This document shows positions 46,022 to 58,381 of a stretch of 64,000 bases of DNA, piece by piece. The stretch lies in NCBI RefSeq assembly GCF_036785885.1, contig NC_092320.1, positions 22,879,557-22,943,556 of the forward strand. Reading direction: 5' to 3'. The translations under genes and the position numbers were made by a program. Every line of letters begins with the position of its first letter. Position 1 is the first letter of the stretch. The notes under the pieces are model-generated. The model was not told where the DNA came from. It searched no databases and was given only the letters and a program-made list of their open reading frames with translations. The DNA is from Coffea arabica (taxonomy: Eukaryota; Streptophyta; Magnoliopsida; Gentianales; Rubiaceae).

Positions 46022-49000
46022 TGTGACGCCCCCACTTCTCCCTAAGGCGAACCAAAGGGTATCCGCGGGACGCCTGTCTAGCTCTCGCCAGGACTCAAGT
46101 AATTCCATTCAAGCTTATTATCGCTCTACCTAACACACGTAAATAACTTAAATACAGAAAATGCGAAAGCGTTCAAGTTTAACAATAGTCATCCATTATC
46201 CAGCCCGAACGTCGGGTGTTCAAAGTACATCATAATTCCCAAATATACCTCACGCCCCAAAAGTTACATTTCAATTCCAAAAGTACAACCCAAAACCAAG
46301 GGCATAGCCAAAATATAATAGAAATTCTAAACAAAAACTCATCAGGAGGTTTTTTCCAGTACGCCTCCGAGTTCAAATCTGTTAAGGAAAACAAATCTAT
46401 AGGGTGAGCAAAACGCTCGTGAGGCCAAGAATACACATGCAGGCACATAGTTCAGGTAACAAGCCCAAGTAACAGTTTAAGTGATAACTTGCAAGTAATT
46501 AACAATGCCAACAAAATGTAAACAGAAACGATTCAAGGATATGGTAACTCTCAAGAGCTAAGTTCCACTTGCTTTGCCAGTTCATTCGTATATCTTCCCG
46601 CGATGACTCTCCGTCAACTGGGTTGATATTTCCAAACTGTAGATCACCACTTACTTCTCATCCGTCCACCATACACCACTTCGGGCCCGCACGACATTTA
46701 TGAGGCGATACTCCACGAGTATGCCAAGCAAGATCTCTCCAATAGATCAAGCTTATCATGTGAATCTCATGGCTCACCGAGGTTCCCGACCAAGCCCATG
46801 CCGGCTCGAGTTCCAAGGTCGGCCTATGATTTTGGGCGTCCCCCATGTGTCATGTAAGTGTCGAGGAGATTCACTCCAACGACGTATGCAGCCATAGCAT
46901 ACCATATCATGTATTCAAGCATTTGACAGGTCTAAGCATGTATTTCAGGTCATCTAAATCAAGCAAACCATGTTAAGCATGAGTCATTTGTTTCAAATGA
47001 GAACGAGTGCGATAAAGTACACACTCGACTCCATTTTTCAAAACCAAGTAGGCTAAGCATGTAATCAGGTAAGCCAAGCATGAATCAAGTCCATAGAGTT
47101 CAAGTAGTCATACACTTGACACTCACCGAGCAAATCAAGAAAAAATATTTTCTGGAAGTTCAAGTGTGCACGGTAGGATCCTCTTGAAGGTCCTCGTGTG
47201 TGCCTGGGCAAATAATAACGTATTATCATTCATATATCCCAATTATCAAGGAAGATTGTACACTAGTACAATCGAAGGAAATTCCACGAAATCGAACCTC
47301 AATTACTCGTAAATCGAGATTCAATTAGAGTTTCTTAAAGTACAGGAGCATTTGGGTTTTTATGTTGAAAATCGAGGTTAAAATGTTTGCATAATGTCGA
47401 AAGAATAAAAAGTTCTTGGAAATCTCTATTTCCTTGAAAGTTGGAAAATTTCAGTTTTAATATGGATCTTTGAAAAATCGTATCTCACTCGATACAAGTC
47501 TAAAATTGGAAAAATTTATACCGTTGGAAACCTCTTGGAAATTACTAAAAGTTCTTAGAAGATACTGTTCCACGAATCTAAATGGAAGGTATTCAAAAAT
47601 GAGTTTAAAGTTGCTGTCCCAGATCACCTAGGATTGAGCCGGGGTTGGTTTTTCGCTAACTTTGGAAATTCGGCAGAATTCACTCGTTGCAAACCAGCCC
47701 TTGAAATTTATAGCTCATTAGAGGTGCAAGTAAGGTTTAGGGCAGAACAAACGGATTGAGAATCAGAGTTTCGAGCACCAAGATATGGTAGCTCAAAGTT
47801 GGGAAAAATTCAAGACTTACAAAATTTCCAGATTTGGTTCCGACTTTGGACCTTTTGTTAAGTGTCGAAACGGACTTGAATTGACACCAAATTTTGCAGT
47901 ATGGTACTCCTATATGAAGGCTATTTCTCTATCAAATTTCGTGGAAAAATACCTTCGGGAAGGTGGTTAACCAATCAACCAAAGTTTGGAAAAATTCTCA
48001 AGGCAATCTGCCCTTAATCCTTTTCTTCCCAAATCCAATCGTTTGGCTAAGAAAATCCTCCAATCATGGTTCATATGTGAAAGGAAAGTTTAAGAAACAT
48101 TCATGGTACATTTGGTAGGTGTTTAGTATCAAGAAATTCATTTAGTAAGACCACCACAAATGTCACGTCAAATCTGTCCAAATCCAAGGCTTTCAAGAAC
48201 AAAACAGTCACCGTATTTTGATCATAACTCACTCAATTTAACTCGGATTTGAGCATGGTTGATAGTGTTAGAAAATACATGCATAGGACTATAATTTCAC
48301 AGAAGAAATCGTTTTAAGTTTCAGCATGCAACTAGCTCGAAATTAAGCCTAAAGTTGCAGCATCATCAAATCATTTCGGCAGAACGGCGAAACAGGGCAG
48401 CTGAATTCAGATGAGTGGTGCGGTTCACACACATGGAACCAGAACATGCATTATATACCGTTGGAAAGATGGGAACGTCTAGTTTCAAATGCCGCTAACG
48501 GCACTTGATTTCGACATCGAAGTACGGAGTTATGGATGAAATACGAATACTGGTCTGGATTACGACGAAACCGTTTTCCAGATTACTAGCTTTGGGAATA
48601 AATTCGTTTGACCAACCAAAACTCAGTATTTTTCAATGAAAATTTTTACACAACTACTACAACATATAAACAACACAATCAAGCCATTAAATCCTCAAAT
48701 TTCTGCATTAAAGTGACCGAACAGAGCAGGGGTAAAATAGGAACTTTTTGCTTCAAGAGCTCAATGAAGTTTCTGGCGATAATGCACCTTTAATCTACTC
48801 TCTTAAGCACTAATTCAACAATAAAATCATCATCAAACATCATCATAGCCATCAACTCAAAGTGGGAGTTCATAGAGCCCACATTTAACAATTTCTAACA
48901 ATAATAAGCTACCCATAAGCATAATCAAGCTCTTAAGTGTGAGTTGGCCTTCAATGAACAAGATTTGAAGAGTGGATCATGGTTACCTTGTGTGCTAAAA

Positions 49001-50110
49001 GGTCAGATTTTGGTGTCCAAAAGCCCCAAGAAAAATCGTGAATGTGCAGCTCCTTCTTTGTCCAAGTGATTGTCCAAGTGAAGAGCTAAGTGTGTGTGAA
49101 GTTTTGGTTGAATTTGGTGGAGTTTGTAGAGGAAATGGTGGAAGTGTTCGGTTGCTCTTTGCTGCAGTTGCTAGCCATCCATGAAGCTTGCAGATATGCA
49201 TGTTAGTCTGATTTCTTTTTGCGTACAAAGAACGCCGACCGTCTAATATTTTAAGTACTAAAAATTTAATTGCAACTAGTGCCCTACTCGCGCGTTTTGT
49301 GTTCAATTTCCCTTAAGTTTGTTGCACTAGTGCACTAAACCTCTAGGGCACTTACATTCATATAAATATTATTCATTCTTAATTGTTCCAAAATAATTGT
49401 CCAAAGTCCCTCAATTAAGCGCGCACGTGAAAACACGTATTTCCAATTTAGGCGCAATAAAATGAAACCTTCGATAAATTCTTATAACGATCGTACCACT
49501 AGCTATCACTTGTGTGCTTAAACCTAAAATTGTCTATTTTAGGACCATTGTATATGTCTCAAATTTTTGAACTTATTTTATTCTCAATTGGCTAAAGTGT
49601 TTGGACACGTTTTCACCTTTTCACTAAACAAGCTTATAAGAAAATAATTTTTGAAACGAGACACTTTAAAAATATAACGAAACTATAAAACCATGTACTT
49701 AGGTCTAATAAGGTTAGAAAATATTATTCGTGGCAAAAATCTAAATAAATAATTAATTTAGCCAAAATTAGGGATTTTAAAATAATAATTTTACGAGTCC
49801 TCACGTGAATTGAGTATTAATTCCTCCATTAACCTTTCTTAATCTATTATTGATCGTTCTTAATTCTCCAATAAATAATACACTCCCGATTCAAGTATGG
49901 CCTAGAAAAACGTGCACCCGTCGTTCCGGACTAAACAAATTTTCGAAAAGCAAATTTTTCAACAAAACGCTTTAAAATTATAAAGAGGCGTCATTCCATA
50001 TAAATGGATTTAAAATGGTCGAAATAAATAATTCGAAGAAAATGAGTGAATAATCATTTAAATATTCCAGTAATATTCTATAAAAATAAGAAAATTTTCG
50101 GGTTCTCACA
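46022..50110 (-). mobile_element. Solo LTR, ~4.1 kb, Tekay/Del chromovirus-like
   Basis: Read on the minus strand it begins TGTGAGAACCCGAAAATTTT and ends AGTGGGGGCGTCACA, a terminal pattern typical of Tekay/Del LTRs. A perfect 5-bp target duplication GATAA flanks it (46017-46021 and 50111-50115). No primer site, gag or pol is found inside or beside it, so it is one LTR left by recombination between the two LTRs of a full element. At 4,089 bp it is unusually long. All 4 kb are gene-free. Confidence 0.85.
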
Positions 50111-50127
50111 GATAAGACCACCGGCAA

Positions 50128-50172
50128 TAACACCGTTCCCTCCTCCTCTCTCTCTCTGTCTCTCTCTCTCTC
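50128..50172. repeat. CT microsatellite
   Basis: Run of CTC/TCT with few interruptions just right of the solo LTR; purine-rich DNA follows at 50230-50310. Confidence 0.85.
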
Positions 50173-51926
50173 CTCCTTCTCCTCCAGCTGTTGCTGAACA
50201 TTCATCGGCGACCAGCAGTAGGGAGGGAGTAAGATTAGTGGTGGGGTGAGAGAAAAGAAGAGAAGAGGAAAGAAAAGAAAAAAGAAAGAAAGAAAAAGAA
50301 AAGAAAAAATATAAAAAGTTTTACGAATTTTTAAAATTTTTTTTAACAAATTCTACAATAAGTTGCAGTAAAATTTTAGATAAACACTCAAAAATTTCAT
50401 TTGCCAAATAGAAACTCTGTGTATGGCCCTACCTATAAACCGAATGATATATAAAAAAAAACTCATTTGCCAAACGGGTCTAGGATACCATTTTTTCTAA
50501 AAGCAGAAATTGTTCACTCACTTTTCTTCCAACTCACTAGTCGCCAGCCCTTGCTCACGCATGGTACATGGCTGGCCACCATCGCGGGTGTTCCATTGGG
50601 AATGGCTTCCCAACCAATTCTCCCATTCTTCTACATTTAACATTCTTAGGTTGTGTTTGAATTGTAATTTTTTGAAATTTTTATAGAAAATGTACTGTAA
50701 CGATTTGATATATGTGAAATAAAAAAGTGATTGAAAATATGTTCATAGAAAACTTAGAGATTTTTTTATGGAAAATCCCTTTCCAAAATGAAACCTTAAG
50801 AGCACTTTAATCCTACCTCTCCTCTCTTCTACCACCACCACCTTCCAGCACCTTTCTTTCATTCACCGTCACGACCATCATTTTATTCTTTTGGACATGA
50901 TGATCACCGGACCTCCACCGTAGCCACCACTGCTTTCTTCCTACTTTTTCCCCCCTTTTTCTCTTACAAAATCCAGCTGGGGTTTGAATTTTTTTTATAA
51001 AACAACGGAAGGTTTGCAAACCCAAAAGTATTCCCAAATTTACAGAAGAAATCTAGCTAGAAATTAAGGGTAAAAAACAACAAAAAACCCCTATGGTATA
51101 GCTATCTTATAGAAAAGCCCTTTGTAGTTTCAAATCATACATGTCGGTATCTCATGGTTTGAAGTAATTTGAAATATCAACGGAAATTGTTAAAACAAAT
51201 GGTTTTGAGTGAAATGATAGAAATACTCTAATAATATAAGCAAAAAATAGCCTAAAACAAATTGTTTTTGATTCATTAGTTTTATTCACTAATAATATAA
51301 GCAAAAATCATCGATTTTTACAAGTTTGGAGCAAAATTGAAGAAGAATTATGGTTGTTTTATTAAGGTACGAGGGGCAAAATAGGAATTTTAGGTCAAAA
51401 TTTGCTTTAAAAAAATATTTTTTGGAAGAACCATGTGCAGTTTCTGTGCATTTGCATCAAACACATTAAATTTCATGATTTCCCTTCATTTTTTCACTTT
51501 ACTTTAAATTATGACGTACTGATGTGTATGATTTAAAATCACAAGGGACTTTTCTATAAGATAATTATACCACATGGGCCTTTTATTTTTTATCCAGAAA
51601 TTAAAAACAAAGAAAAAAAAATCAAAGTTTGAAGGGGGGAATTAGAGATCTTACCAAAAGTGGGGGAATCAAACTTGGGGAGGAAAGTAGAAGAAACCTT
51701 AATCTGGAAAAACCATGTAGCGATTCAGATCTTGATTTGTATCTCTACTGCATTTTGATAAATTTATTATTATTTTTTTTAAAAGGCAGAGGAAGAAGGG
51801 GGCGGTGTTGACAGAGAGGAACGGGAGTTGCATTAAAAAATTATTGTGGTGATGTGGTAACTTGTGGACTGTTCGGTGTATTAGTGAGGCCGTAGGCCGC
51901 TTCTACACAAGTTTTTGTCCGGCTGG
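50173..51926. other. Gene-free stretch
   Basis: No gene seen. A MITE of the TTTGGATTG family appears at about 50650-50795 (TGTTTGAATTGTAA, GTACTGTAACGATTTGATATA). The rest is AT-rich. Confidence 0.45.
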
Positions 51927-51934
51927 GATTTCCC

Positions 51935-52343
51935 TAGGGGTGCAAACGAATCGAGCCCTCGCGAGTGGCTCGAGTCAAGCTCGAGTCGAGCTCAAGCCGG
52001 CTCGAGTCAAAATCGAGCTCGAACTTGAGCCAAGAATATTAAGCTCGTTAGGCTCGCGAGCTCGCGAGCTTGAGTATATATATATATATTTTTTATTTTT
52101 ATTTAATAATAAAATTACGTATATAATATATATTTTTTATTTTTATAGTAAAATTACGTATATATCCTAAATATTTTATTATTTATTCAAAAAAATATTA
52201 TTTTATTTATTTTTTATTTTTTTTCGAGCTCGAGCTCGAAAATTGCCGACTCGTCGAGCTCGAGCTCGAGCTTGATAAAATTTAGTCGAGACTCGGTTCG
52301 ATTAGCTCAAAACTCGACTCGGCTCGGCTCGTTTGCAGCCCTA
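51935..52343. mobile_element. hAT-like palindrome-rich MITE, copy 3
   Basis: 409 bp, from TAGGGGTGCAAACGA to TCGTTTGCAGCCCTA. Perfect 8-bp target duplication GATTTCCC (51927-51934 and 52344-52351). Palindromic GAGCTC/CTCGAG arms and a core with AAAATTACGTATATA and ATTTTATTATTTATTCA, also present in the copy at 2566. Confidence 0.92.
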
Positions 52344-52351
52344 GATTTCCC

Positions 52352-54036
52352 ACTGGTGAAGATTCCATCCTTCGTTTTTTTGGTACACAAAAAATTTCAA
52401 GAACCTAAGAATCCAAATGGAATTCACTGAATATTCAAGCATGTTTCAAGAATATCTATTTCTTCTTTTTTTTTTCTGAAAATAAACATGAAATATGTCA
52501 AATTAGATACAGTAAATTACAGCATGTATCTAGTCTACAATCTTTTTTTCTTTGACTTGAAGAATTAGCATGGCAATGGGACTGGTTTTCTTCTGGAAAG
52601 AATAGAACATTTCAGAGAATTCATCCAGAAAAAGCACACCATGAGTCCATGACTAAAGTTATCTGACTTTTGTGTACTTTGGACCTGCCACCGGAGGCCA
52701 ACACCATCAAATCCTCATCAATTTGCAAATGAAAGGTTTCTAGATGCCTATTTGTAAGATTACCGACCCGCAGGCTCAAATTTTTATTTTTAATTTAAAA
52801 AAAGGCTTGAATTTTTTATTAAAAAAAAGTGGCTCCCCAAGAATATTTTTTTTTAAAAAACCTTGTTACTTGTCGTCTTGTGTTATCATGACAGGTATAG
52901 TTTTAGAAATGGACTCTATTAGAGGCACATTTGTTGGATTTTTTTTCCCTGGACAATATTATGAGGAATTAGCCCATACTTTATCCTCCAAGAATTGGAC
53001 TTCTATGACTCAACGATTTTTCCTACCTTTTAATTCTTGAAAGCTGTTCCATAACGTGCAAAGCCCCGAAAATTGTCTTCTTCTTTGTGTCGTAGAGGAT
53101 GGATCATGTTTGTTTTGGTCGCAATATAATCCAAATCTTACTTAATTTCTGCACTTACATGGGTTTGACATGTGAAATAAGACTAGGAGGCATAAACCGC
53201 GCTGTGCACGGTGGAAAAAGGAGATGAACATGCCCAATTTAGCAAAATGATTTGTACTTAATCCAAAATGGATCCATTAATAGAATTTGTTTGTTTCTGA
53301 TGAAATTTAGTTACAAAATTAGAGCACACTTTAATATAACGATGTAATCATGTAAAAAAATAGAAGTGTTATTCTCAACAAAGAACCAGAATATTAGAGA
53401 ATTTTGTCCAAATTGCCATCTACACTTGCTATGTCAAGGCTAGGTTGCACTATGGTTTAGTTACGAGATCCATCAATTTCCTAAAGATGCAGCTACTTAA
53501 ACTTATAAACATCATTAGGGGGTTGGATTTTGGTATTTTCAGGCTCTCAAAATAGTGAAAACATTTATATTAGTATAATTTTTGGGCTTTTAATTCAGAA
53601 AGTAGACCATATCCCAAATCTTCCTGATTCATATGAGAACTCAAATATATCAAAAGCAGGAAAATCATGAAGGGTGGATACAAATTTCAGCTAACAATAT
53701 AAAAATTAATAATCACCATGCAGTGGTACACTTTTAGTTTACATTAACTGACTAAAGATAAATTCTGAAGGTAAACGCCAACTTTGGAATAAATGGAGTT
53801 CTTGTTTGATGGAGTCTTCTGCATTGCATACTCGGTAACTTCCCGTGAACAAACAATTTGCAAATAGCGATCAACTTTAGAATGGCTACCAATTTGTCAA
53901 CTATTTACACATAAGGAGTATGCTCTCACACCCTCCAGAATCACAAAGGAAAAGTGCCATTGGTATAGATACAAGGCAAAAAATGAAATTACAGTATACA
54001 ATAGCATGACACAACCAATAAAGGCTTCTGCAGGGG
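52352..54036. other. Gene-free stretch with a possible Helitron end
   Basis: No gene. At 53183-53210 the minus strand reads a small GC hairpin (CCGTGCACAGCGCGG), about a dozen bases, then CTAG and T, like a Helitron 3' end. No matching 5' end was found. Confidence 0.35.
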
Positions 54037-54249
54037 CTAGCTACTGTCTTTATGATCATTTGTAAAGGAATGAGGTAGGGCAAGCCTCTTCACCATCAAT
54101 GCCATATACTTTCCCTGGTGCTCCGCCAGTGCAAGCTCTATTTCATAGGTTCCCTTGTGTGTGATCTCCCAAGAAAGGAACCTCCTCTCAGGGCGTTCAT
54201 CTTAAACATGCCTGCTCCAAAGTGTGTATCCTATTGGAACGTAGATCAT
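54037..54249 (-). pseudogene. Unidentified coding fragment, possible last exon with an in-frame stop
   Basis: On the minus strand one frame gives MIYVPIGYTLWSRHV, a TAA (plus 54202-54204), then DERPERRFLSWEITHKGTYE and EIELALAEHQGKYMALMVKR before TAG at 54037-54039. The composition looks like a real protein, not a shadow. I do not recognise the family. It may be the last exon of a gene running leftward from about 57800, or a decayed copy; an AG just before the DERPERR segment could also be a splice acceptor that removes the stop. Confidence 0.35.
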
Positions 54250-54546
54250 ATCATGGTGGACTCACTGGCTAATTGCTGTCCACTTGTAAAATAGAAAGTA
54301 GTAAATAACCAGCATTTATTGTGAAATGCAACTCTGGACTCATTCAATAAGGATAGCAAGAATATACCCATCCTTTTCTCTAGGGAGTTAAGCATGTAAA
54401 GAGGTAGAGTGAACAACCTGGAATTAAAGAGAGACAAAAACAAGAGTATATGTGGCTAGTCAATAGGTAGAAGCTTGTCATCTAGAAAAAAACTTCTTTA
54501 GCCTTGTCATACCACTTTTTTGGTTCCCAACCTAGAGGGGCACAGC

Positions 54547-54892
54547 CATGGTTCAAAGTCGCAGTCACGGTTTGGACCATTCCACATCGGTCTCAGCATA
54601 TCGGTCGCGGTCTCGGTGAAACGCAAATTTTTAAAATATTTAATATTCTAAAAATTGTAAAAAATATGATAAACAAAAATAATTAAAAAATTAGTAAAAA
54701 TAATAAAAATTCGAGTTGACTCGGGATGACTCGGAGTGATTCGGTGTGACTCGGCCGTTTCAACCCTTCACGGTGACATCTCGGCGAGTTGAGTATCAAG
54801 GTATCGTTTCGTCACGGTATCGTATCAGTGAGGGCCGAGACGGTGACGCCTCGGCCGAGTCATCTTGGTCTCAGCCGAATCTTTGAACCATG
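54547..54892. mobile_element. Foldback MITE with CATGGTTCAAAG ends
   Basis: 346 bp with inverted ends CATGGTTCAAAG and CTTTGAACCATG. Perfect 8-bp target duplication GGCACAGC (54539-54546 and 54893-54900). The arms are rich in CGGTCTCGG/GACTCGG blocks around an AT-rich core. The 8-bp duplication points to a hAT-type transposase, although CATGG does not fit the hAT terminal consensus well. Confidence 0.85.
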
Positions 54893-54900
54893 GGCACAGC

Positions 54901-57462
54901 ATCATTGCAATAACTTCTCCTACGATTACGCTTAACTCAGAACATCCCCTTCAGAAAGTAATTACCCATCCTACCCTTGGAAACTGGGATTAGTAGAGAA
55001 AAGGCATATGCAGCAGGTTGTCTAAAACTATAAAAACTGAACTGGAGGATTGGTCAAGCTCAGGGGAATTGAAGTTTAATAGTTTAACCATAGCTACTCT
55101 TCAATCAGAACAAGTGGATTGAGAGCTGCTATGCCATGGATGCCCTTCAGTATTTGGCTGGAGGGCATCATTTGCCTTCCAAAAGATGTATCAGCAGTTC
55201 ATGACTTCTAAATGCTTAATAAATGTGTGAGAGAAACTCAGAACTTAATGGACCTAATACAAGACTGATGTTATTTTGGACCTTAATTGTGCTCGTCTCT
55301 TGCAAACTTTGGGCACCAAAATAAACCAAAAAACCCTTTGTAACCTCTAAAACTTACAGAATGCAATTTCTGATTATCAAAGGAGGTAAAAACTTTTGGG
55401 TGTCAATGCTAATTACACATTCTCTGATCTTTGATCGGTAAATTCAGGGACTTGTGAGCTAATTTCATGTCTAAGGGGAGGACAAGGAAACGGTTATTAC
55501 ACCAAGATATGGTTACACGAAGCTTTCTACAACTTACAACTAAATATGGTTGCAAGAGAAAAAGACACGCTGAACAACAAACAAAGAAATTGTCTTTTCA
55601 TGTGAGTCAGAAGCTATCACCTTTGTGGATTATGATTCTCGAGGAATTGCTAAAAGTCAAGAACTTGTTAAACAACTTTTCTTTTCCTTCTCTCTTTTTC
55701 TACACCCAGAAATGGAAAAGAAAGATGAAGCCATAGAGAGGAATACATACCTACATTATTCCTTCATAAGAAATCAGTACCTTTAACATTAGCCAATGTT
55801 TTTGGAGTGACCTGCCAAACACAAGGGACAAGACCGTAGGAGAAGTATTTGATACATAGAAGCAAAAGTGTAAAACTCTTTTGTTACCTTCATGCAGTAT
55901 TCATTCTTGTTACTGATCAAGTGGTTTAAGATTTCTGGAAGATTGAATTAAGGAAATAGAAGTACCATGAATTGCCAAGACATTTGTTAGAAGATCCATC
56001 ATCATAAAGCAAGTGATTAAGCATTATATATTGGGAAACAGATGTCAAGTCATCAGACTAAGCAAGCATACTTAAATTAACAGCTGCACCCAAGTTATCT
56101 GAATTTGCAGCAAATACATATTCCTTCCCCAGTAATAAAGCAAAAGGCACAAGAAAAGGATGAAAGGCGTATTAATTTGCTAAATTGAACATTCTCTACA
56201 TCAGAAAAAGCAAGGCATGATAAGCAAAACCAGTAATAATAAAGCATCAAGTTTGCCACTATTCATCAAGGATGAGAAAACTTGTAAGATGATGTCTCTT
56301 TGAAAATATGGGCTAATCCACAAAAGCTCGAACAAGGGAAATAGAAAAAAATGGGAAAGAACCTCAGAACAAAGAAGGTAGTACCTTAAAAAGAGCAAAA
56401 AACAGAGCAAGCGGCGGAAGATGCTTTTGCGCTTCCAACTCTATCTTAGACTGAGAATAAGAGTCCAGAAATTAAAAATCATTCCAGCTACAACCTAAAA
56501 AAAAAGTGAAAAAAAATCAATGCAATGAAGGTTTTAACACAAAACCAAGAGAAAAGGGGAAAAAAATGAGAGATCGAATGTTTTGGAAAAGAGGAAATGA
56601 AGTAGCTGCGACGGAGCTTCTAAGGATGAAGGTAAGGCAAAAGAGAAGGGGAAGAGAGAGAAGAGAGAGCAGCGGCAAGTGGAGGAAATTTAAGAAAACC
56701 CTAGAGAGCAAGAATAGGTAGGCATCTAGTGCACCGCATGGAAAAAAAACCAAAAACAAAAAAAGAAATTAAAACAACAACGAAGAGAGTACAGGAGGAA
56801 AAAGAAGAAAAAAGCACAATAGCCAGGCGTTACAGCAAACATAAAAGGGAAAAAAAGAATGAAAAAGGGAAAATGTAAGTGCCAAGAACAAGGGAAAAAA
56901 ACCCAAGCAACACGCAAAACAAGCGTAAAAGGCAACACATAAGCAAAAAGTATCTAGTCCAAAATGTAGAAAACACAGACTCAATGAAGAAGCAAGCTCC
57001 GGCGCTAGCAAAACTTTCGAGGGGAAAAAAATACCAGGGAAAAAGTAGAGAAAAACAGAGCAGCTAGACGGAAAAGCTTTAGCGCTTAGGGACGAACAAC
57101 AACGTCCTTTATCCCTCAACTGCACACAAGTAATTAGAAAAAATAAGACTAAACATTTGCTTGACTAAACTCCAGGGGAAAAAGATTTTAAAAAAGAACA
57201 TAGGTAAGCTTTCGAAGGGAAAAAAGAATACCAGGGAAAAATGGGGAAAAACAGAGTAGCTAGATGAAAAAGCTTCAGCGCCAAGGGATGAATATCTCTG
57301 AAAGCAAAACAACAACATCCTTTATCCTCCAACTGCATTCAAGTAGTTAGAAAAAATAAGACTAAACATTAGCTTAATTAAGCCCGGGGAAAAAAGATAT
57401 AAAAAAAGAACATACGTAAGCAGAACCAACCACAAACGGAATGAGAATAGGAGAGTTTCATC
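54901..57462. other. Non-coding stretch with diverged repeats
   Basis: No intact gene. The minus strand near 55225-55150 gives a short open frame (MMPSSQILKGIHGIAALNPL) that could be exon debris. From 56400 the sequence is purine-rich on the plus strand and repetitive; see the separate repeat entry. Confidence 0.4.
57016..57405 (-). repeat. Diverged tandem duplication, ~195-bp unit
   Basis: 57016-57195 and 57211-57405 match: AATACCAGGGAAAAA, AACAGAG(C/T)AGCTAGA, AGCTT(T/C)AGCGC and TTAGAAAAAATAAGACTAAA in order. A third weaker match to AACAGAGCA...GCTTTTGCGC lies at 56399-56432. Confidence 0.75.
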
Positions 57463-58066
57463 TTATGCTTGTTTCTTTTTGCTCCTACTTGCTTGCTGTG
57501 TTTGCTGATAATTTCTAGGCAGTGGAAAATCAGACCTCAACAGCCTGAGAATAGGAGAGTTTGTAGCGATTTTTGGAAAATTGATAGGCTCAGGGATATG
57601 GTTGACGAAGAAGAGGATAAGAAAAAGAGAGATTGAGGGCGGAGCTTCTGAGGATGAAGATGAGGCGAAGGAGAAAGGAAAGGGAGAGAGGAGGGGGGTA
57701 AGCGGTGAAAATATAAGAAAAATACTCGGAAGAGAAGCATTATGGCGAATAGTGCTAGGAGAGCAAGCAGCAAAGCTCCCCATTAATGCTCAGACTAAAA
57801 GGCTGAAATGGCTGAAGAGTAAAAGTAAAAGTAGCAGAGAAATTATTTATTGCCATTATGAAAAGTGTGTGGCTAGACAGCCTTTTTTCTAATGTACAAT
57901 AGTGACGAATGTGCTGGACGAAGCGAGCGAAAGACAACAAATTGAAATTGAACGACACAACGCAAATGGCATCGTTGTACCTGTCAGGAACCACGCACAA
58001 CACACGTGAGAGGACGACGAAAACGAAGGAACCAAACAGCTCTTTGGCTCTTATTCTATATATGTT
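57463..58066 (-). promoter_or_regulatory. Possible promoter and 5' exon of a leftward transcript
   Basis: On the minus strand an ATATATAG box (plus 58057-58064) is followed by a G-box ACACGTG (near 58003) and a CT-rich leader. From an ATG at 57781-57783 an open frame of 106 codons (MGSFAACSPSTIRHNASLPS...) ends at 57463. Its Ser/Pro/Phe-rich wording is more like leader sequence than a known protein. A similar CCTTCATCCTTAGAAGCTCCG block near 56620 suggests the exon was duplicated. Confidence 0.3.
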
Positions 58067-58381
58067 GATAACGAAAACAATTACAACGTCACTCATATTT
58101 CTAAAAAATTTTGTTTAGTCATCTAGATAAATTTAAGCAATTTGATTCTTCACATATTTGCTCTTTGCCACTTGATGTCATATTTGATTTCGATAATTTG
58201 TTTGGCATAAAAAGTAATGCCTATTGGGATCGTTTGGATTGCTATTTTTAGAAGTTTTTTTTATAGAAAAGTGCACTATAACAATTTGATGTATGTAAAC
58301 GTAAAATTTTTCTGCGAAAAACTACAATTCATACAATTTCTCATAGCTAATCTTTTTGTTTAAGAAATGAAATAAATTTCA

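Noticed and set aside
53183..53210. Second Helitron, minus orientation
   Set aside because: A hairpin followed by CTAG is suggestive, but I found no TC-type 5' end, so I noted it only within the gene-free stretch.
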